A stretch of DNA of 64,000 nucleotides from Thauera humireducens (GTDB lineage: Bacteria > Pseudomonadota > Gammaproteobacteria > Burkholderiales > Rhodocyclaceae). A program made the translations under genes and the position numbers. The stretch spans positions 620,001 to 684,000 of the forward strand of contig NZ_CP014646.1 of the NCBI RefSeq assembly GCF_001051995.2. Reading direction: 5' to 3'. Shown one piece after another: positions 11,485 through 22,972 of this stretch (position 1 is the stretch's first letter; each line of letters begins with the position of its first letter). Below the pieces are notes generated by a model, which was not told the origin of the DNA, did no database searches, and saw only the letters and a program-made list of their open reading frames with translations.

Positions 11485-12609
11485 TCATGCGGTGCACGGC
11501 GGTACCGCAAGTTCCACTTCGATGTCGCATCCCTGATCCGCAGCCGAGCGTAGCTGGAAACGCCCGCCGGCCAGTTCGGCGCGTTCGCGCATGGTGATCA
11601 GGCCGAGCCCCGGCCTTGTGCCGGGCTGCCCCAGTTCCGCGGGCTCGAAGCCGCAGCCATCGTCGCTGATCCGCAAGCGGATGCATCCGTCCTCACTGTG
11701 CAGGCTGACGCGCACGAGGCTGGCGGACGCATGCTTGGCACAGTTGGTGAGTGCTTCCTGTGCGATGCGGAACAGCAGTGTCTGGAGGTCGGGCGGCAAG
11801 CGAATGTCGTCGTCGGCCAGATCGAGCAATACCGCGCTGCCGCTATGACGTGCGACCTGATTGGCGTATTCGCGGATGGCCGGCGCGAGGCCGGCGTAGT
11901 CGAGCGTGGCCGGGCGCAGTGTCGTGCAGATCTCGCGGATGCCCGCATCGGTGTCGGCCAGCAGCGCGATGGCATCGTCGAGCAAGGGTTCGAGTTCCGC
12001 GCGTACCGGGGCGGGCAGGGCGCCGACCAGATTGGTGAAGGTTAGCTTCAGCGCGGCCAGGTTCGGGCTCGCGTGGTCGTGCAGGGCCGCAGCAAGTTGT
12101 CGTCGCTCGCGTTCGCCCACGTCCAGCAGCCGGCGCGACAGTTCGGCCACGCGCGCCACATGGCTCAGGCGTTCCGCCTCGAGGGCCTTGCGTTCGGTGA
12201 TGTCCTGCACCGTTCCATATAGCATGAACACCCTGCCGCGTTCATCGGCTACCGGAACGATCACGGTGACATGATGCCGCCTTGCGCCTGACGGCAGGAT
12301 GACTTCCTGTTCAAGCGTGCAGCGTTCGCCGCTGTCGATGGCGTGCCAGAAGGCCGTGCGCGTGAGCTCGAGCGACTCGGCGCCGAAATAGGACAGGGCT
12401 TCATTTACGTCCGGCACGCCGTATTCGAGGGGTCGCTCGAACAGCCGGAACAGTTCGGGCGACCAGGTCATGCGCGCGGTGTCGCGCTCCAGGGTCCAGT
12501 CGCCGACGCGGGCGAGCGCCTGCGTCGCCGCCAGCCGCCGCTCCACCGCCTCGAGCGCGGATGCGATGTCGGCATCTCGGATGGCGTGGCCCAGGGTGCG
12601 GACGGACAT
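11485..12609 (-). CDS. PAS-domain sensor histidine kinase (NarX/UhpB type)
   Basis: This is a 374-residue soluble sensor kinase without membrane segments, so it senses a cytoplasmic cue. A PAS/PAC domain occupies about residues 30-150 (WTLERDTARMTWSPELFRLF ... GTVQDITERKALE), followed by a HisKA_3 dimerisation domain with the phospho-acceptor H177 (RRQLAAALHDH) and a HATPase_c domain (EALTNCAKHA N-box, SDDGCGF G1 box, GLGLITMRERA G2 box). Start ATG 12609 has the RBS GAGGTGAGC just upstream. It pairs with the LuxR-type regulator downstream. The PAS fold could bind a ligand or a cofactor; no haem or flavin signature stands out. Confidence 0.88.
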   Translation of the reverse strand: MSVRTLGHAIRDADIASALEAVERRLAATQALARVGDWTLERDTARMTWSPELFRLFERPLEYGVPDVNEALSYFGAESLELTRTAFWHAIDSGERCTLEQEVILPSGARRHHVTVIVPVADERGRVFMLYGTVQDITERKALEAERLSHVARVAELSRRLLDVGERERRQLAAALHDHASPNLAALKLTFTNLVGALPAPVRAELEPLLDDAIALLADTDAGIREICTTLRPATLDYAGLAPAIREYANQVARHSGSAVLLDLADDDIRLPPDLQTLLFRIAQEALTNCAKHASASLVRVSLHSEDGCIRLRISDDGCGFEPAELGQPGTRPGLGLITMRERAELAGGRFQLRSAADQGCDIEVELAVPPCTA

Positions 12610-12787
12610 GCTCACCTCGTTCGACAAGAAACCTGTCTCTGCCTCGAGCGAAGAGGCCCGTGGCGTCATTCGGCGTTGCGGACGCCAAGCTCCGGCGCAC
12701 TCGAGGCATGCATGTTACGTACTCGCCCCAATTCTAGGTCATGGCGCCACGGTGTGCCGAGTCAGGCACCTGCAGTGCCGGATTGGA

Positions 12788-14707
12788 TCAGTCCTCCAGG
12801 CGGACTGCGCGCGGCGGGCGCAGCAGGAAGCGTGCAGGATCGACGGCATCGCACAGATCGCGTTCAAGGGGCAGGGGGTCTCCCTCGATCTGGCTCGCCA
12901 GCAGCTCGGCTGCGATCGCCGACCACACCAGGCCGCGTGCGCCGTAGCCCGACAGCACGTATGCCCCCGGCTGGCGCGGAATGTCGCTCAAGACCGTTCC
13001 GCGGTCGATGCCGTGCGCCGCCGGCAGGGCGCCGACCATCGGCAGGCGGTCGGGTGAGGCCGGGCGGAAGCCGACGCGCCCGGCCAGCTGGTCGGCGTCG
13101 AACCCGGTCGCTGCGCCGGGCAGCATGTTCTCGAGCTTGGCCAGGTTCTCAGCATGATCGGCGGCGCGCAGTGCGGGCTCGGCATCGTCGACCGCGAACG
13201 TCGCGCCGGCGCAACGCACACCATCGACCTCGGGGCTGACGTAGCCGCCGCAGCAGACCACGACGCGTGGCGGGCTGCCGGCGCCGGCGGGCAGGAGGGA
13301 AACCTGGCCACGGGCGCTGACGACGGGCAGGCCGTGCGCCACCGGGAAGCGCATGACGCCGGTTCCCGCCGCCAGGATCAGCGTCGGCGCCTCGGCAATG
13401 ACGCTGCCGTCTGCGGCGAGCGCTTGCCACCGCCCATCCACGCGGGCGAGACCTTCCACCTGGCGACCGAAGTGGGTGCGCAGCGGGGCACTGGCTTCGG
13501 CGCGCTGCAGCAGCGCACGGCACAGGCTGGGCGGTTGCACCCAGCCGCTGTCGCTGAAGAACCAGCCGCCGTACTGGACGGCACAGCCTGCGATCGCCGC
13601 TGCTTCGGCGCTGTCGACGAAGCGCAGGTGGGCCCGAGGCAGGTCCAGCGCATCGACGACCTTGCGCATCTTGCCCTCCTGCACGCCGTCGCGCGCGAGA
13701 TGAAGCACGCCGCACGCGTCGGCCTTTGGTGCCAGGCCCTCGCGGTGCAGCCTGGCGATCGTCTGCCAGCCGTACAGGCTGCCGGCGCGGGTCAGCCGGC
13801 TCATGCGGTTGTCGTCGAGGCTGGGCAGCGGGCGCAGCACGCCGGCGTGGTTGCCGGAGGCGCCCTGGCCAGGGCCGTCGGCGGCATCGATCAGGTCGAT
13901 GCGCCAGCCACGCGCAGCCAGCCGCTCGGCAATGCTGCAACCGGCGATGCCGGCGCCGAGGATCAGGGCGTGACGGTCTGGAGTGGACTCGCGCTGTGCG
14001 GGCCAGGTGCGGTGGCCGCGCAGCATCTGGCGCTTGCCGCCGAAGCCGGGCGACTTCTCGAGTTCGAAGCCGGCGCGGCGCAGCCCTTCGCGGACCGGGC
14101 CGGCGACCGACCAGGTGGCGAGCGTGGCGTCCGGTGCAGCCAGGCGGGCCAGCAGGTGGAAGATGCGCTCGGACCACAGTTCGGGGTTGCGCGCGGGCGA
14201 GAAGCCATCCAGATAGAAGGCGTCGGCGCAGAGCGTCAGGCGGTCGAGTCCGTCGCGTGCATCGCCGAGATAGAGCGTCAGGCTGACGCGTCCGCCGTCG
14301 AGGTGCAGCCGGTGCAGGCCGGGCGCAAGGACCGGCCAGCGGTCCTGGAGTTCGGCCGCGAGCGGCGCCAGTTCCGGCCAGCGGGCGTGCAGGGTGGCGA
14401 GATCCTCGCGGCTGAACGGGTGCAGCTCGCAGGAGATGAAGTGCAGCCGGGCGCAACGTTGCGGGTCGGCTCGCCAGGTCGCCCAGGTGGCGAGGAAGTT
14501 GAGCCCGAGGCCGAAGCCGGTTTCGAGGATGACAAAGCGTTCGCGCCCCTGCCAGCGCCGTGGCAGGTCGTTGCCCGCGAGAAAGACATGGCGGGCCTGT
14601 CCGAGACCGCCGTCGGCCGAGTGGTAGACGTCGTCGAAAGTAGCGGAGTAGGGCGTGCCATCTGCGGCGAAGGCCAGCCGAGCGGGGATGAGGGGTTTTG
14701 CTGCCAT
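12788..14707 (-). CDS. mnmC: bifunctional tRNA mnm5s2U methyltransferase/FAD-dependent oxidoreductase MnmC
   Basis: MnmC finishes wobble-uridine modification: its FAD domain turns cmnm5(s2)U34 into nm5(s2)U34, and its methyltransferase domain makes mnm5(s2)U34. The N-terminal half (about 1-235) is the MnmD methyltransferase with the SAM motif ETGFGLGLNFLATW and the DAFYLDGFSPARNPELW signature. The C-terminal half is a DAO-type oxidoreductase with the Rossmann motif LILGAGIAGCS (about 248-258) and SGNHAGVLRP. Length 639 fits the fused enzyme. It lies 37 bases after the DUF808 gene on the same strand and may share its transcript. Confidence 0.93.
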   Translation of the reverse strand: MAAKPLIPARLAFAADGTPYSATFDDVYHSADGGLGQARHVFLAGNDLPRRWQGRERFVILETGFGLGLNFLATWATWRADPQRCARLHFISCELHPFSREDLATLHARWPELAPLAAELQDRWPVLAPGLHRLHLDGGRVSLTLYLGDARDGLDRLTLCADAFYLDGFSPARNPELWSERIFHLLARLAAPDATLATWSVAGPVREGLRRAGFELEKSPGFGGKRQMLRGHRTWPAQRESTPDRHALILGAGIAGCSIAERLAARGWRIDLIDAADGPGQGASGNHAGVLRPLPSLDDNRMSRLTRAGSLYGWQTIARLHREGLAPKADACGVLHLARDGVQEGKMRKVVDALDLPRAHLRFVDSAEAAAIAGCAVQYGGWFFSDSGWVQPPSLCRALLQRAEASAPLRTHFGRQVEGLARVDGRWQALAADGSVIAEAPTLILAAGTGVMRFPVAHGLPVVSARGQVSLLPAGAGSPPRVVVCCGGYVSPEVDGVRCAGATFAVDDAEPALRAADHAENLAKLENMLPGAATGFDADQLAGRVGFRPASPDRLPMVGALPAAHGIDRGTVLSDIPRQPGAYVLSGYGARGLVWSAIAAELLASQIEGDPLPLERDLCDAVDPARFLLRPPRAVRLED

Positions 14708-14744
14708 GCTGCGACCGGAAGGAAATCGCCTGGTGCGCCGCCGC

Positions 14745-15665
14745 TCAGTGCGTGGCGGCGCGGCGGGGCAGCAGACGCTTGCCGAGGCCGACGACCACCA
14801 GCACCAGGGCGCCGACGACCATCCCGACCACGCCGTCGAGCAGGGTGGGCAGCAGGGCGCCCGTCAGGCCCGTCATGCCGGCCGTGAGGGTTTCGATCAG
14901 GTGATGCACCGGCGGAAGACCGTGGCTGAGGATGCCGCCGCCGACCAGGAACATCGCCGCCGTGCCCAGCACCGACAGGGCCCGCAGCAGCCAGGGGGCG
15001 AGCCACAGGACGGCCGCACCGATGCCGCGCGCCACCGCATTGCCCATGCGGCTGAGCAAGAGCCCGGCGTCGTCGAGCTTGACGATGCCAGCGACAAGGC
15101 CATAGACCCCGATCGTCATCATCACCGCGATGCTGATCAGCACCGCGACCTGCGTGCCGAACGGCATGCCGCCCACCACGCCGAGCGCGATCACGATGAT
15201 CTCGGCCGACAGGATGAAGTCGGTGCGCACAGCGCCCTTGATCTTGTCCTTCTCCAGCGCGACCAGGTCGACCTCGGGGGCGGCCAGCGCCCTGACCACC
15301 TCGCTGCGGTGTCCGGCTTCTTCCTTGCCGTGAAGGAACTTGTGCGCCAGCTTCTCGAAGCCCTCGAAGCACAGGAAGGCGCCGCCCAGCATCAGCAGCG
15401 GGGCGATCAGCCAGGGCGCGAACACGCTGATTGCCAGCGCTGCCGGCACCAGGATGGCCTTGTTGAGCAGCGAGCCCTTCGCCACGGCCCACACCACCGC
15501 GATTTCGCGGTCGGCGCGCACGCCCGTTACCTGCTGGGCGTTGAGGGCAAGGTCATCGCCCAGTACGCCTGCGGTCTTCTTGGTCGCCACCTTGGTCATC
15601 GTGGCGACGTCGTCGAGCACGCTCGCGATGTCGTCGAGAAGCAGGAACAGGCTGCCGCCGGCCAT
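14745..15665 (-). CDS. DUF808 (YedI-like) inner membrane protein
   Basis: This 306-residue multi-spanning membrane protein of unknown function begins [21 protein letters not shown] and contains [17 protein letters not shown], both hallmarks of DUF808/YedI. Several hydrophobic segments run from about residue 75 to the end; a charged [12 protein letters not shown] loop separates them. It starts 8 bases after the lysS stop, and its likely Shine-Dalgarno sequence (GGAG) lies inside the end of lysS, so translation may be coupled. A longer open frame to 16139 overlaps lysS and is rejected. Confidence 0.85.
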   Translation of the reverse strand: MAGGSLFLLLDDIASVLDDVATMTKVATKKTAGVLGDDLALNAQQVTGVRADREIAVVWAVAKGSLLNKAILVPAALAISVFAPWLIAPLLMLGGAFLCFEGFEKLAHKFLHGKEEAGHRSEVVRALAAPEVDLVALEKDKIKGAVRTDFILSAEIIVIALGVVGGMPFGTQVAVLISIAVMMTIGVYGLVAGIVKLDDAGLLLSRMGNAVARGIGAAVLWLAPWLLRALSVLGTAAMFLVGGGILSHGLPPVHHLIETLTAGMTGLTGALLPTLLDGVVGMVVGALVLVVVGLGKRLLPRRAATH

Positions 15666-15673
15666 GGTGGGGA

Positions 15674-17173
<1,500 letters not shown>

Positions 17174-17373
17174 GGTGTCGATTCGGATCGGATGGAAATT
17201 CGTCGGCGCCGGCGCGATGCCGGCGGCAAAGGCGTGATTGTCGCAGGCGGAGGGGGGGCAGGGCAATTGCGGCGGCGGGCCGGGGGGCTCGCGGACGGGC
17301 GGGCGAAGCGCGGCGGTGCAGTGCGAGGGTCGCAACCGTGCATTGTTTCGCGGAAATATTTCATCTTCAGCTC

Positions 17374-17400
17374 TAAAGTGCGCGTTTTGCACACCGATAG
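17374..17400 (+). promoter_or_regulatory. sigma-28 (FliA) promoter of chemoreceptor gene
   Basis: TAAA (17374-17377), a 15-base spacer and ACCGATAG (17393-17400) match the FliA consensus TAAA-N15-GCCGATAA with two mismatches in the -10 box. It lies 37 bases upstream of the chemoreceptor ATG, the expected distance for a class III flagellar/chemotaxis gene. Confidence 0.78.
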
Positions 17401-17437
17401 TGCATTTACCGATCCATCTCGTCTCAGGAACCCGGCG

Positions 17438-19225
17438 ATGAGCAGTTTCCGCGAGCTTTACGAATCAGTCGAAAAGACTTTCTGGAACTCACTGACCAAG
17501 AAGCTCAGCAGTCTGCTGCTGCTGTTCGTGATCAACATCCTGTACCTGGCCGTTTACTGGTGGCATGCCTCCGAGATCGAGACGATGCTCGGACGTGGTC
17601 CCGAGGCCGCCGCGGGCATCATGGCGATGCTCGACAAGGGGTTCGTCATGATGGTCTCGCTCAGCGTGTTTGCACTGCTGCTGACGGTGGGACAGATCCT
17701 CTACCTGCGCCACCTGATCGTGAGGCCGGTACGCGCGATCCGCGAAGTCTTCGACGATGTCAGCCATGGCGAGGGCGATTTCTCGCGCAACCTGCCGCTG
17801 TGCAGCCACGACGAGTTCCGCGATCTCGCGATCAGCTTCAACCGCTTCGCCGACCGCATGCGCGAGATCATTGGCGAGGTGCGCAACATGAGCGTGAACA
17901 TCGCCCGTGAGGCCGTGCAGGTGAAGCTGCGCATCGAGAACTCGGCGGCCGGCGCCCGCGAGCAGGAGCGCATGACGGCCGAGGTCTTCGAGACCAGCAC
18001 CGCCTCGACCGCGGCGATCGAGGAGGTGTCGCACGGCGCCCGCCAGATCACCGAATCGACCAGCGCGAACCTCGTCATCGCGCGTGATTCGCTCGCGGAG
18101 ATGCAGGAGATCGCCGGCAAGATCAACACGGTCAGCGAGAAGGTGCTGAAGTTCAACACCACGGTGGATGACCTGTCGACGCGGTCCGAGAGCGTGAAGC
18201 ACATCGCGGTGCTGATCCGTGAGATCGCCGACCAGACCAACCTGCTGGCCCTGAACGCCGCCATCGAGGCGGCGCGGGCGGGCGAGGCCGGTCGCGGTTT
18301 CGCCGTCGTCGCGGACGAAGTGCGCAAGCTGGCCGAGCGGGTGAACAAGGCCACCGAGGAGATCGTCGGCAACATCAACGGCATGCTGGGCCTGGTGGCC
18401 AACACCCGTAGCGAGAACGAGGTCATCAACGTCGATGTGCAGGACACGCGCGCCGTGGTCGAGCGCTCGGCGAGGCAGTTCGAGCACATGGTCGGCGAGT
18501 TCGAGACCTCCGGCCGGCAACTGAGCCAGATCGCCGTCGCGATGGAGTCGCTGAGCGAGACCAACGCGCGTGTCCATGAGAACGTCACCGCCATCAACCA
18601 GCTCTCTGCCAAGGTCGGCGAGCAGATGCAGGACAGCGAACGACGCACGCTTGATCTCACGGAGGCGACCGAAGCGGTGCAGGAGCTGGTGTCCCGCTTC
18701 AAGATCGGCCGGGGCGCGTTCGACCTCGCGGTGGACCAGACCCGCATCTTCCGCGACCGCATCCAGGCGCAGCTCGAAGAGATGGCCGCCAGCCGCATCG
18801 ACGTGTTCGACCGCCGCTACCAGCCGATACCCGGCACCAATCCGCAGAAGTTCAAGGTTACATGGGGTGAGGAATTCACCCGACGCTGCCAGGCCCTGCT
18901 GGATGGCACCCTGGGCGCGACCCAGGGCGCGGCCTTCGCGGTGGCGGTCAATACCGATGGCTACCTGTCGGCGCACAACGGCAAGTTCTCGAAGCCGCTC
19001 ACCGGCAACTACGAGGCCGATCTGGTGGGCAACCGCACCTGCCGCAAGTTCGAGCGTCCGCCCGAGCTGCGTGCCGCACGCAACACCGAGTCGATGCTGC
19101 TGCAGACCTACCTGCGCGACACCGGCGAGATCCTGTGCGACATCGCCATGCCGATCATGATCGGCGGGCGGCATTGGGGCAACGTCCGGGTCGGCATGCC
19201 GGCCGAGGCGCTGCTGGGACGCTGA
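17438..19225 (+). CDS. methyl-accepting chemotaxis protein with C-terminal cytoplasmic sensor domain
   Basis: This chemoreceptor is 595 residues long. Two membrane helices (about 23-43 and 69-92) are separated by only about 25 residues, so it has almost no periplasmic domain. A HAMP segment (about 93-146) and the signalling domain follow, with the conserved tip at about residues 259-300 ([20 protein letters not shown]). After it comes a further domain (about 435-595) with [36 protein letters not shown] and [11 protein letters not shown], a Cache-like sensor often attached to receptors lacking a periplasmic sensor. The cue is therefore likely cytoplasmic. ATG 17438 has AGGAA at 17426-17430; the open frame upstream overlaps lysS and is ignored. 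Confidence 0.88.
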   Translation: MSSFRELYESVEKTFWNSLTKKLSSLLLLFVINILYLAVYWWHASEIETMLGRGPEAAAGIMAMLDKGFVMMVSLSVFALLLTVGQILYLRHLIVRPVRAIREVFDDVSHGEGDFSRNLPLCSHDEFRDLAISFNRFADRMREIIGEVRNMSVNIAREAVQVKLRIENSAAGAREQERMTAEVFETSTASTAAIEEVSHGARQITESTSANLVIARDSLAEMQEIAGKINTVSEKVLKFNTTVDDLSTRSESVKHIAVLIREIADQTNLLALNAAIEAARAGEAGRGFAVVADEVRKLAERVNKATEEIVGNINGMLGLVANTRSENEVINVDVQDTRAVVERSARQFEHMVGEFETSGRQLSQIAVAMESLSETNARVHENVTAINQLSAKVGEQMQDSERRTLDLTEATEAVQELVSRFKIGRGAFDLAVDQTRIFRDRIQAQLEEMAASRIDVFDRRYQPIPGTNPQKFKVTWGEEFTRRCQALLDGTLGATQGAAFAVAVNTDGYLSAHNGKFSKPLTGNYEADLVGNRTCRKFERPPELRAARNTESMLLQTYLRDTGEILCDIAMPIMIGGRHWGNVRVGMPAEALLGR

Positions 19226-19235
19226 CGGTCGCCGA

Positions 19236-20075
19236 TCACACGCCCAGCCAGCCCAGCAGCTTGCGCAGGCGGTCTTCCTCGCTGGCGGAGAAGCCGGTGA
19301 TGCCGAGCTGGCGCAGGAAGGCCTGGCCGGCCTCGTCGCTCGACAGGCCGACGAGCACCTGGCGTGCCTTGGCGATGTCTCCGGGCGACAGGCCGGGGTG
19401 GCCAACCACCGGCATGTAGGGCTGGCCGACCGATTCGTGCAGGATGCGCTGCCCGCTCTCGCGCCACTTGCGTACGGCGCCCGAGTACGACGCCAGGCCG
19501 CCGACATCGGCAATGCCTTTCTCGAGCCCGAAGGGAATCGCACCCTGTTCGCGCACGTAGAAGACGCTTTCCTTGCTGAGGTCGATGCCCTTGTCGCGCA
19601 GTTCGGCGCGGCAGAAGCGCGTCATGTAGGCAACCTCTTCCGGCAGCACGAAGGTCTTGCCGCGCAGGTCGGCGACCGCCTTGACCGGCGAGTCGGCGCG
19701 GACCACCAGCATGCAGTGGCCTTCGGGTTCGGCGTTGGCGACATACTGGTAGCGGTAGTCGCGCAGACCGCGTGCCGGGTAGTCCGACGGGCGGGCGATC
19801 ACGAAGTCGAACTTGCCGTCGCGCATGCCTTCTTCGAGCGCGGCAAATTCGCGCACGAAGGCGACTTCGACCTTGCGCCCGAGCGCGGCGGACAGACGGT
19901 CGGCCATCGGCGCGTACTTCTTGCGCGCGGTGGCGGCGTCGATGCCGCCCGAAGTGCCTTCGCTGACCGCGAGGCTGAGGGGCCTCGCATCCTGAGCCAC
20001 GGCAGGCAGCCCCTGGCCGAGGGCGAGGGCTGAGATCAGGGCGAGCAGCGAACGTTGGGGCAGGGATGTCGTCAT
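19236..20075 (-). CDS. PhnD-type phosphate/phosphite/phosphonate periplasmic binding protein
   Basis: This 279-residue protein has a signal peptide (cleavage near AVA-QD) and the PhnD-like fold: LSLAVSEGTSGG at the mature start, KYAPMADRLSAALGRKVEV, FDFVIARPSDYPA and KTFVLPEEVAYMTRF. No permease or ATPase gene is next to it, so it may serve a distant transporter or act as a sensory binding protein. It converges on the chemoreceptor gene with a 10-base gap. ATG 20075 is preferred because it places the signal peptide at the N-terminus; longer in-frame starts (20108, 20138) are possible but have no clear RBS. Confidence 0.75.
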   Translation of the reverse strand: MTTSLPQRSLLALISALALGQGLPAVAQDARPLSLAVSEGTSGGIDAATARKKYAPMADRLSAALGRKVEVAFVREFAALEEGMRDGKFDFVIARPSDYPARGLRDYRYQYVANAEPEGHCMLVVRADSPVKAVADLRGKTFVLPEEVAYMTRFCRAELRDKGIDLSKESVFYVREQGAIPFGLEKGIADVGGLASYSGAVRKWRESGQRILHESVGQPYMPVVGHPGLSPGDIAKARQVLVGLSSDEAGQAFLRQLGITGFSASEEDRLRKLLGWLGV

Positions 20076-20179
20076 GTCTTTACCGGCGGCAGGAAAGTTG
20101 GAATGCATGAATTGAGAATGCAGCCGGGATGGTCTCAATTTTGATGCAGGTCAAGGTGTGGAATCGGTCACGGCAGGCA

Positions 20180-22972
20180 TTAGTCCAAGGCCCTCTGCAA
20201 CACGCCGACCGGCGGGGCCCAGTCGTTGCCCGGCTGTTTCTTGCGCGTCACGAGCGTGAGCTGCGCCGGCGCGAACACGTTGGCGTTGTGGGTGACCGGC
20301 GTGGTGATCAGGTACTGCGCGCGGGTGGCGCGCAGGAAGGTGCCGACGCGGTCGATGTTGGCGACGTCGAGGTGAGCGAAGGGCTCGTCGATGAAGACGA
20401 AACCGCCGGGGCGGGCTTCGTCCATCAGCAGGCCGATCAGCAGGATCAGCGACTTCATGACCTGCTGGCCGCCCGAGGCTTCGCCGTCGTTCAGGCCCAC
20501 CGCACCCTTGCGGTCGAAATCGAAGCGGACCTCCAGCCCGGCCTGCGATAGCGAGACGTCGTCGTTCTCGAGGTGCGGCGTGGGGCAGTCCACGCTGACG
20601 TTGGCGAGGTCGCCCAGGGCCTTGAGGTTCTTCGCGTACTGGCGCACGGTGGCGCGCAGCTTGGCGATGTAGGCGGCGCGTGCGTTGTCGCTGTGGTTGC
20701 GCGCGGTGGCGCAGTAGCCCTGGCGGTCGAGGTAGTCGCGCTCGCGGCGGCCAACGTCGGCGGCGAGGCGGTCGCGCACGACCAGTACGGCCGGGTCGGT
20801 GATCCAGTCGCCCTCGTCGATGTGGCGGCGCAGGCGCTCGAGCTGGAGCCGGGCACCCCGGGCGTCGCCGTACTTTTCGGCGAGCAGGGCGAGTTCCCCG
20901 GCGTCCAGCCAGTGCGCCGGCATCCCCCGGCGGCGACGGCGCAGCGTCACGATGCGTTCGGCCTGCGTGCGGCGGCGCGGGCCGTGCTCGCGGGCGATGT
21001 CGGCCAGACGCAGCTCGATGGCCTTGAGCTCGCGCTGGCGGCGGTCGACCTCGATCTGGATGCCGCTGAGCTTCTCGTTGAGCGCGTCGAGCGTGCCGCG
21101 CATGTCGGTGCGCTCGGCGATCGCGGCCGTCAGCGCCTTGCGCGCCTGGGGCAGCTCCGAGTCGGCGGTGGCGTAGCGTTCGGCATTGGCCGCCAGCAGT
21201 TGCGCCGACTGCAGGCCGAGCATGCGCTGACGGATCGTGGTGACGCGCGCAGTGGCTTCGTCCAGCTTCGGGCGCAGGGCCTGGAGCTGCTTGTCGAGCG
21301 CGATGATTTCCTCTTGCAGCGCGGCGATGCGCGACTGGCGGGCGAGCTCGCCGAAGTGGAACTCCTGCGGCCGGCCGAGGTGGCGGGCGCCGCGGCGCTC
21401 GCGGTGGTAGCCGTCGCGGGTGATCCATTCCTGCTCGCGCGGCAGGTCGCGGGCGGCCTGGGCATCCTCGACGCGGCGGATGCGGTTGAGCAGGTCGGCC
21501 AGCCAGCGCGGCACCGGGCCGTTGAATTCGACGACTTCGGCCAGGCTCATCGGGCGCGGCGGCGGGGCGGGCTCGCGCTCGGGCACGATGAAGTGGCGGA
21601 AGCGCTCGCGCTCGCCCAACGCCCAGGCGGCGTGGCGGTCGGCCTCGCGCTCGAGCAGGATCAGGTGACGGTAGGGGCGCAGGATGGCCTCGAGCGCCGC
21701 CTGCCAGGCCGGATCGGTGATCTCGACGACCTCGGCCAGGCTCTGGTGGGCGATGCCCTCGGCGCTGAGCTTGACGCGGAAGCGCGACACCTCGGCGTCG
21801 CCCGGCGGGCCGCTGCGGTTGCGTTCGCTGCGCAGGGTCTCGGTGCGGTCCTCGAAGGCGGCGACGAGCTCGCGTTCCCGGGCGCGCAGGCGGGCGCGCT
21901 CGGCGTCGGCCTCCTCGTGTTCCTTCTCCAGCGCCACCGCGTCGGCACCGTGCTCGGTGGCGAGCTGGGCGCGCAGGGCGTCGCGCTCGGCCAGCAGCTT
22001 CTCGAGGTCGCGCACGCGGTCGTGGGCAGCCAGATAGCGCTGCTCGGTGGCGGTGTCGCCCTCCTTCAGGCGCTTGCGTTCGGCGCTGGCGGCGTCCTGT
22101 TCGGCGCGCACGGCGTCGAGCCGCAGACGGGCCTCGCGCTGCTCCGCGATCCTGTCGATGCGTTCGCGGCTGACGCGGCGCAATGCGTCGCGCTCGTCGG
22201 CGATCTCGCGCGCCAGCTCGGCGATCTCGAGCCGCGGCACGATCTCCGCCTGCAGGGCCTGGGCTTCGTCGGCGAGCTGCTTCCATTCGAGGAAGCGGTT
22301 GGCCTCGGCCTTCTTTTCCTCGGCCTGGGTCTTCAGGCGGTCGAGATCGATGCCGAGTTCGCCCAGCTCGCGCTCGGCGTTCTTCTGCTCCTCCCGCGCG
22401 GCCTGGTAGTTGTCCAGCACCTCCTTGTCGCCGAAGACATCGAACACCAGCTCGAGCAGGGCCTTGGGCGAGTACTCGCACAGCTTGTCGGTGTCGCCCT
22501 GTTCCAGCGCCAGCACCTTGGTGATGGCCGGGGTCAGGCCGCCCCAGGCGAGGCGGTTCTGGTAGTCGCGCAGGCCGATCCAGTCGTTGTTGGCCTCGAG
22601 CGCCTCGATGTCCTGGTTGCCGTCGACGATGGCGTAATCGCGGATCCAGTCGCCGCCGGCCTTGCGGATGCGGCAGGCGAGCGTCACTTCGTCCGACAGG
22701 CAGGGGAAGAACGGGCGCTTGCCGGTGCTGCCGGGCACGTTGGCCACGATGGCGCGGATCCACGCGAAGCTGCGGTCGGCGCGGCGCACGTAGCGGCGGA
22801 AGTCGCGCTTGCCCGAGCAGCGCAGCGCGAACAGCGTGCGCAGGGCGTCGAGCAGGGTGGTCTTGCCCGAGCCGTTGGGGCCGACGATGGTGATGATCTG
22901 GGCGTCCAGCGGCAGCGAGAAGCGGCGCCAGAAGTCCCAGTGCACGAGTTCGAGCGTCTTGATATGGAACAT
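20180..22972 (-). CDS. SMC/condensin-like ATPase (MksB/JetC-like)
   Basis: This 930-residue protein has SMC architecture. The head has Walker A GPNGSGKTT (residues 31-39) at the N-terminus; the signature EASGGQQ (S833) and Walker B FVFIDEPFAHLD (D862/E863) are at the C-terminus. Between them two charged coiled-coil arms (about 170-380 and 500-800) flank a central globular segment starting near residue 385 (RFRVKLSAEGIAHQSLAEVV) that resembles a hinge. The size is between RecF-like and full SMC proteins and matches MksB/JetC. It is the third gene of an operon, its ATG overlapping the preceding stop (TGATG). Likely role: DNA loop extrusion in chromosome organisation or in Wadjet-like plasmid defence. 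MksB assignment is by architecture, not by search. Confidence 0.72.
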   Translation of the reverse strand: MFHIKTLELVHWDFWRRFSLPLDAQIITIVGPNGSGKTTLLDALRTLFALRCSGKRDFRRYVRRADRSFAWIRAIVANVPGSTGKRPFFPCLSDEVTLACRIRKAGGDWIRDYAIVDGNQDIEALEANNDWIGLRDYQNRLAWGGLTPAITKVLALEQGDTDKLCEYSPKALLELVFDVFGDKEVLDNYQAAREEQKNAERELGELGIDLDRLKTQAEEKKAEANRFLEWKQLADEAQALQAEIVPRLEIAELAREIADERDALRRVSRERIDRIAEQREARLRLDAVRAEQDAASAERKRLKEGDTATEQRYLAAHDRVRDLEKLLAERDALRAQLATEHGADAVALEKEHEEADAERARLRARERELVAAFEDRTETLRSERNRSGPPGDAEVSRFRVKLSAEGIAHQSLAEVVEITDPAWQAALEAILRPYRHLILLEREADRHAAWALGERERFRHFIVPEREPAPPPRPMSLAEVVEFNGPVPRWLADLLNRIRRVEDAQAARDLPREQEWITRDGYHRERRGARHLGRPQEFHFGELARQSRIAALQEEIIALDKQLQALRPKLDEATARVTTIRQRMLGLQSAQLLAANAERYATADSELPQARKALTAAIAERTDMRGTLDALNEKLSGIQIEVDRRQRELKAIELRLADIAREHGPRRRTQAERIVTLRRRRRGMPAHWLDAGELALLAEKYGDARGARLQLERLRRHIDEGDWITDPAVLVVRDRLAADVGRRERDYLDRQGYCATARNHSDNARAAYIAKLRATVRQYAKNLKALGDLANVSVDCPTPHLENDDVSLSQAGLEVRFDFDRKGAVGLNDGEASGGQQVMKSLILLIGLLMDEARPGGFVFIDEPFAHLDVANIDRVGTFLRATRAQYLITTPVTHNANVFAPAQLTLVTRKKQPGNDWAPPVGVLQRALD

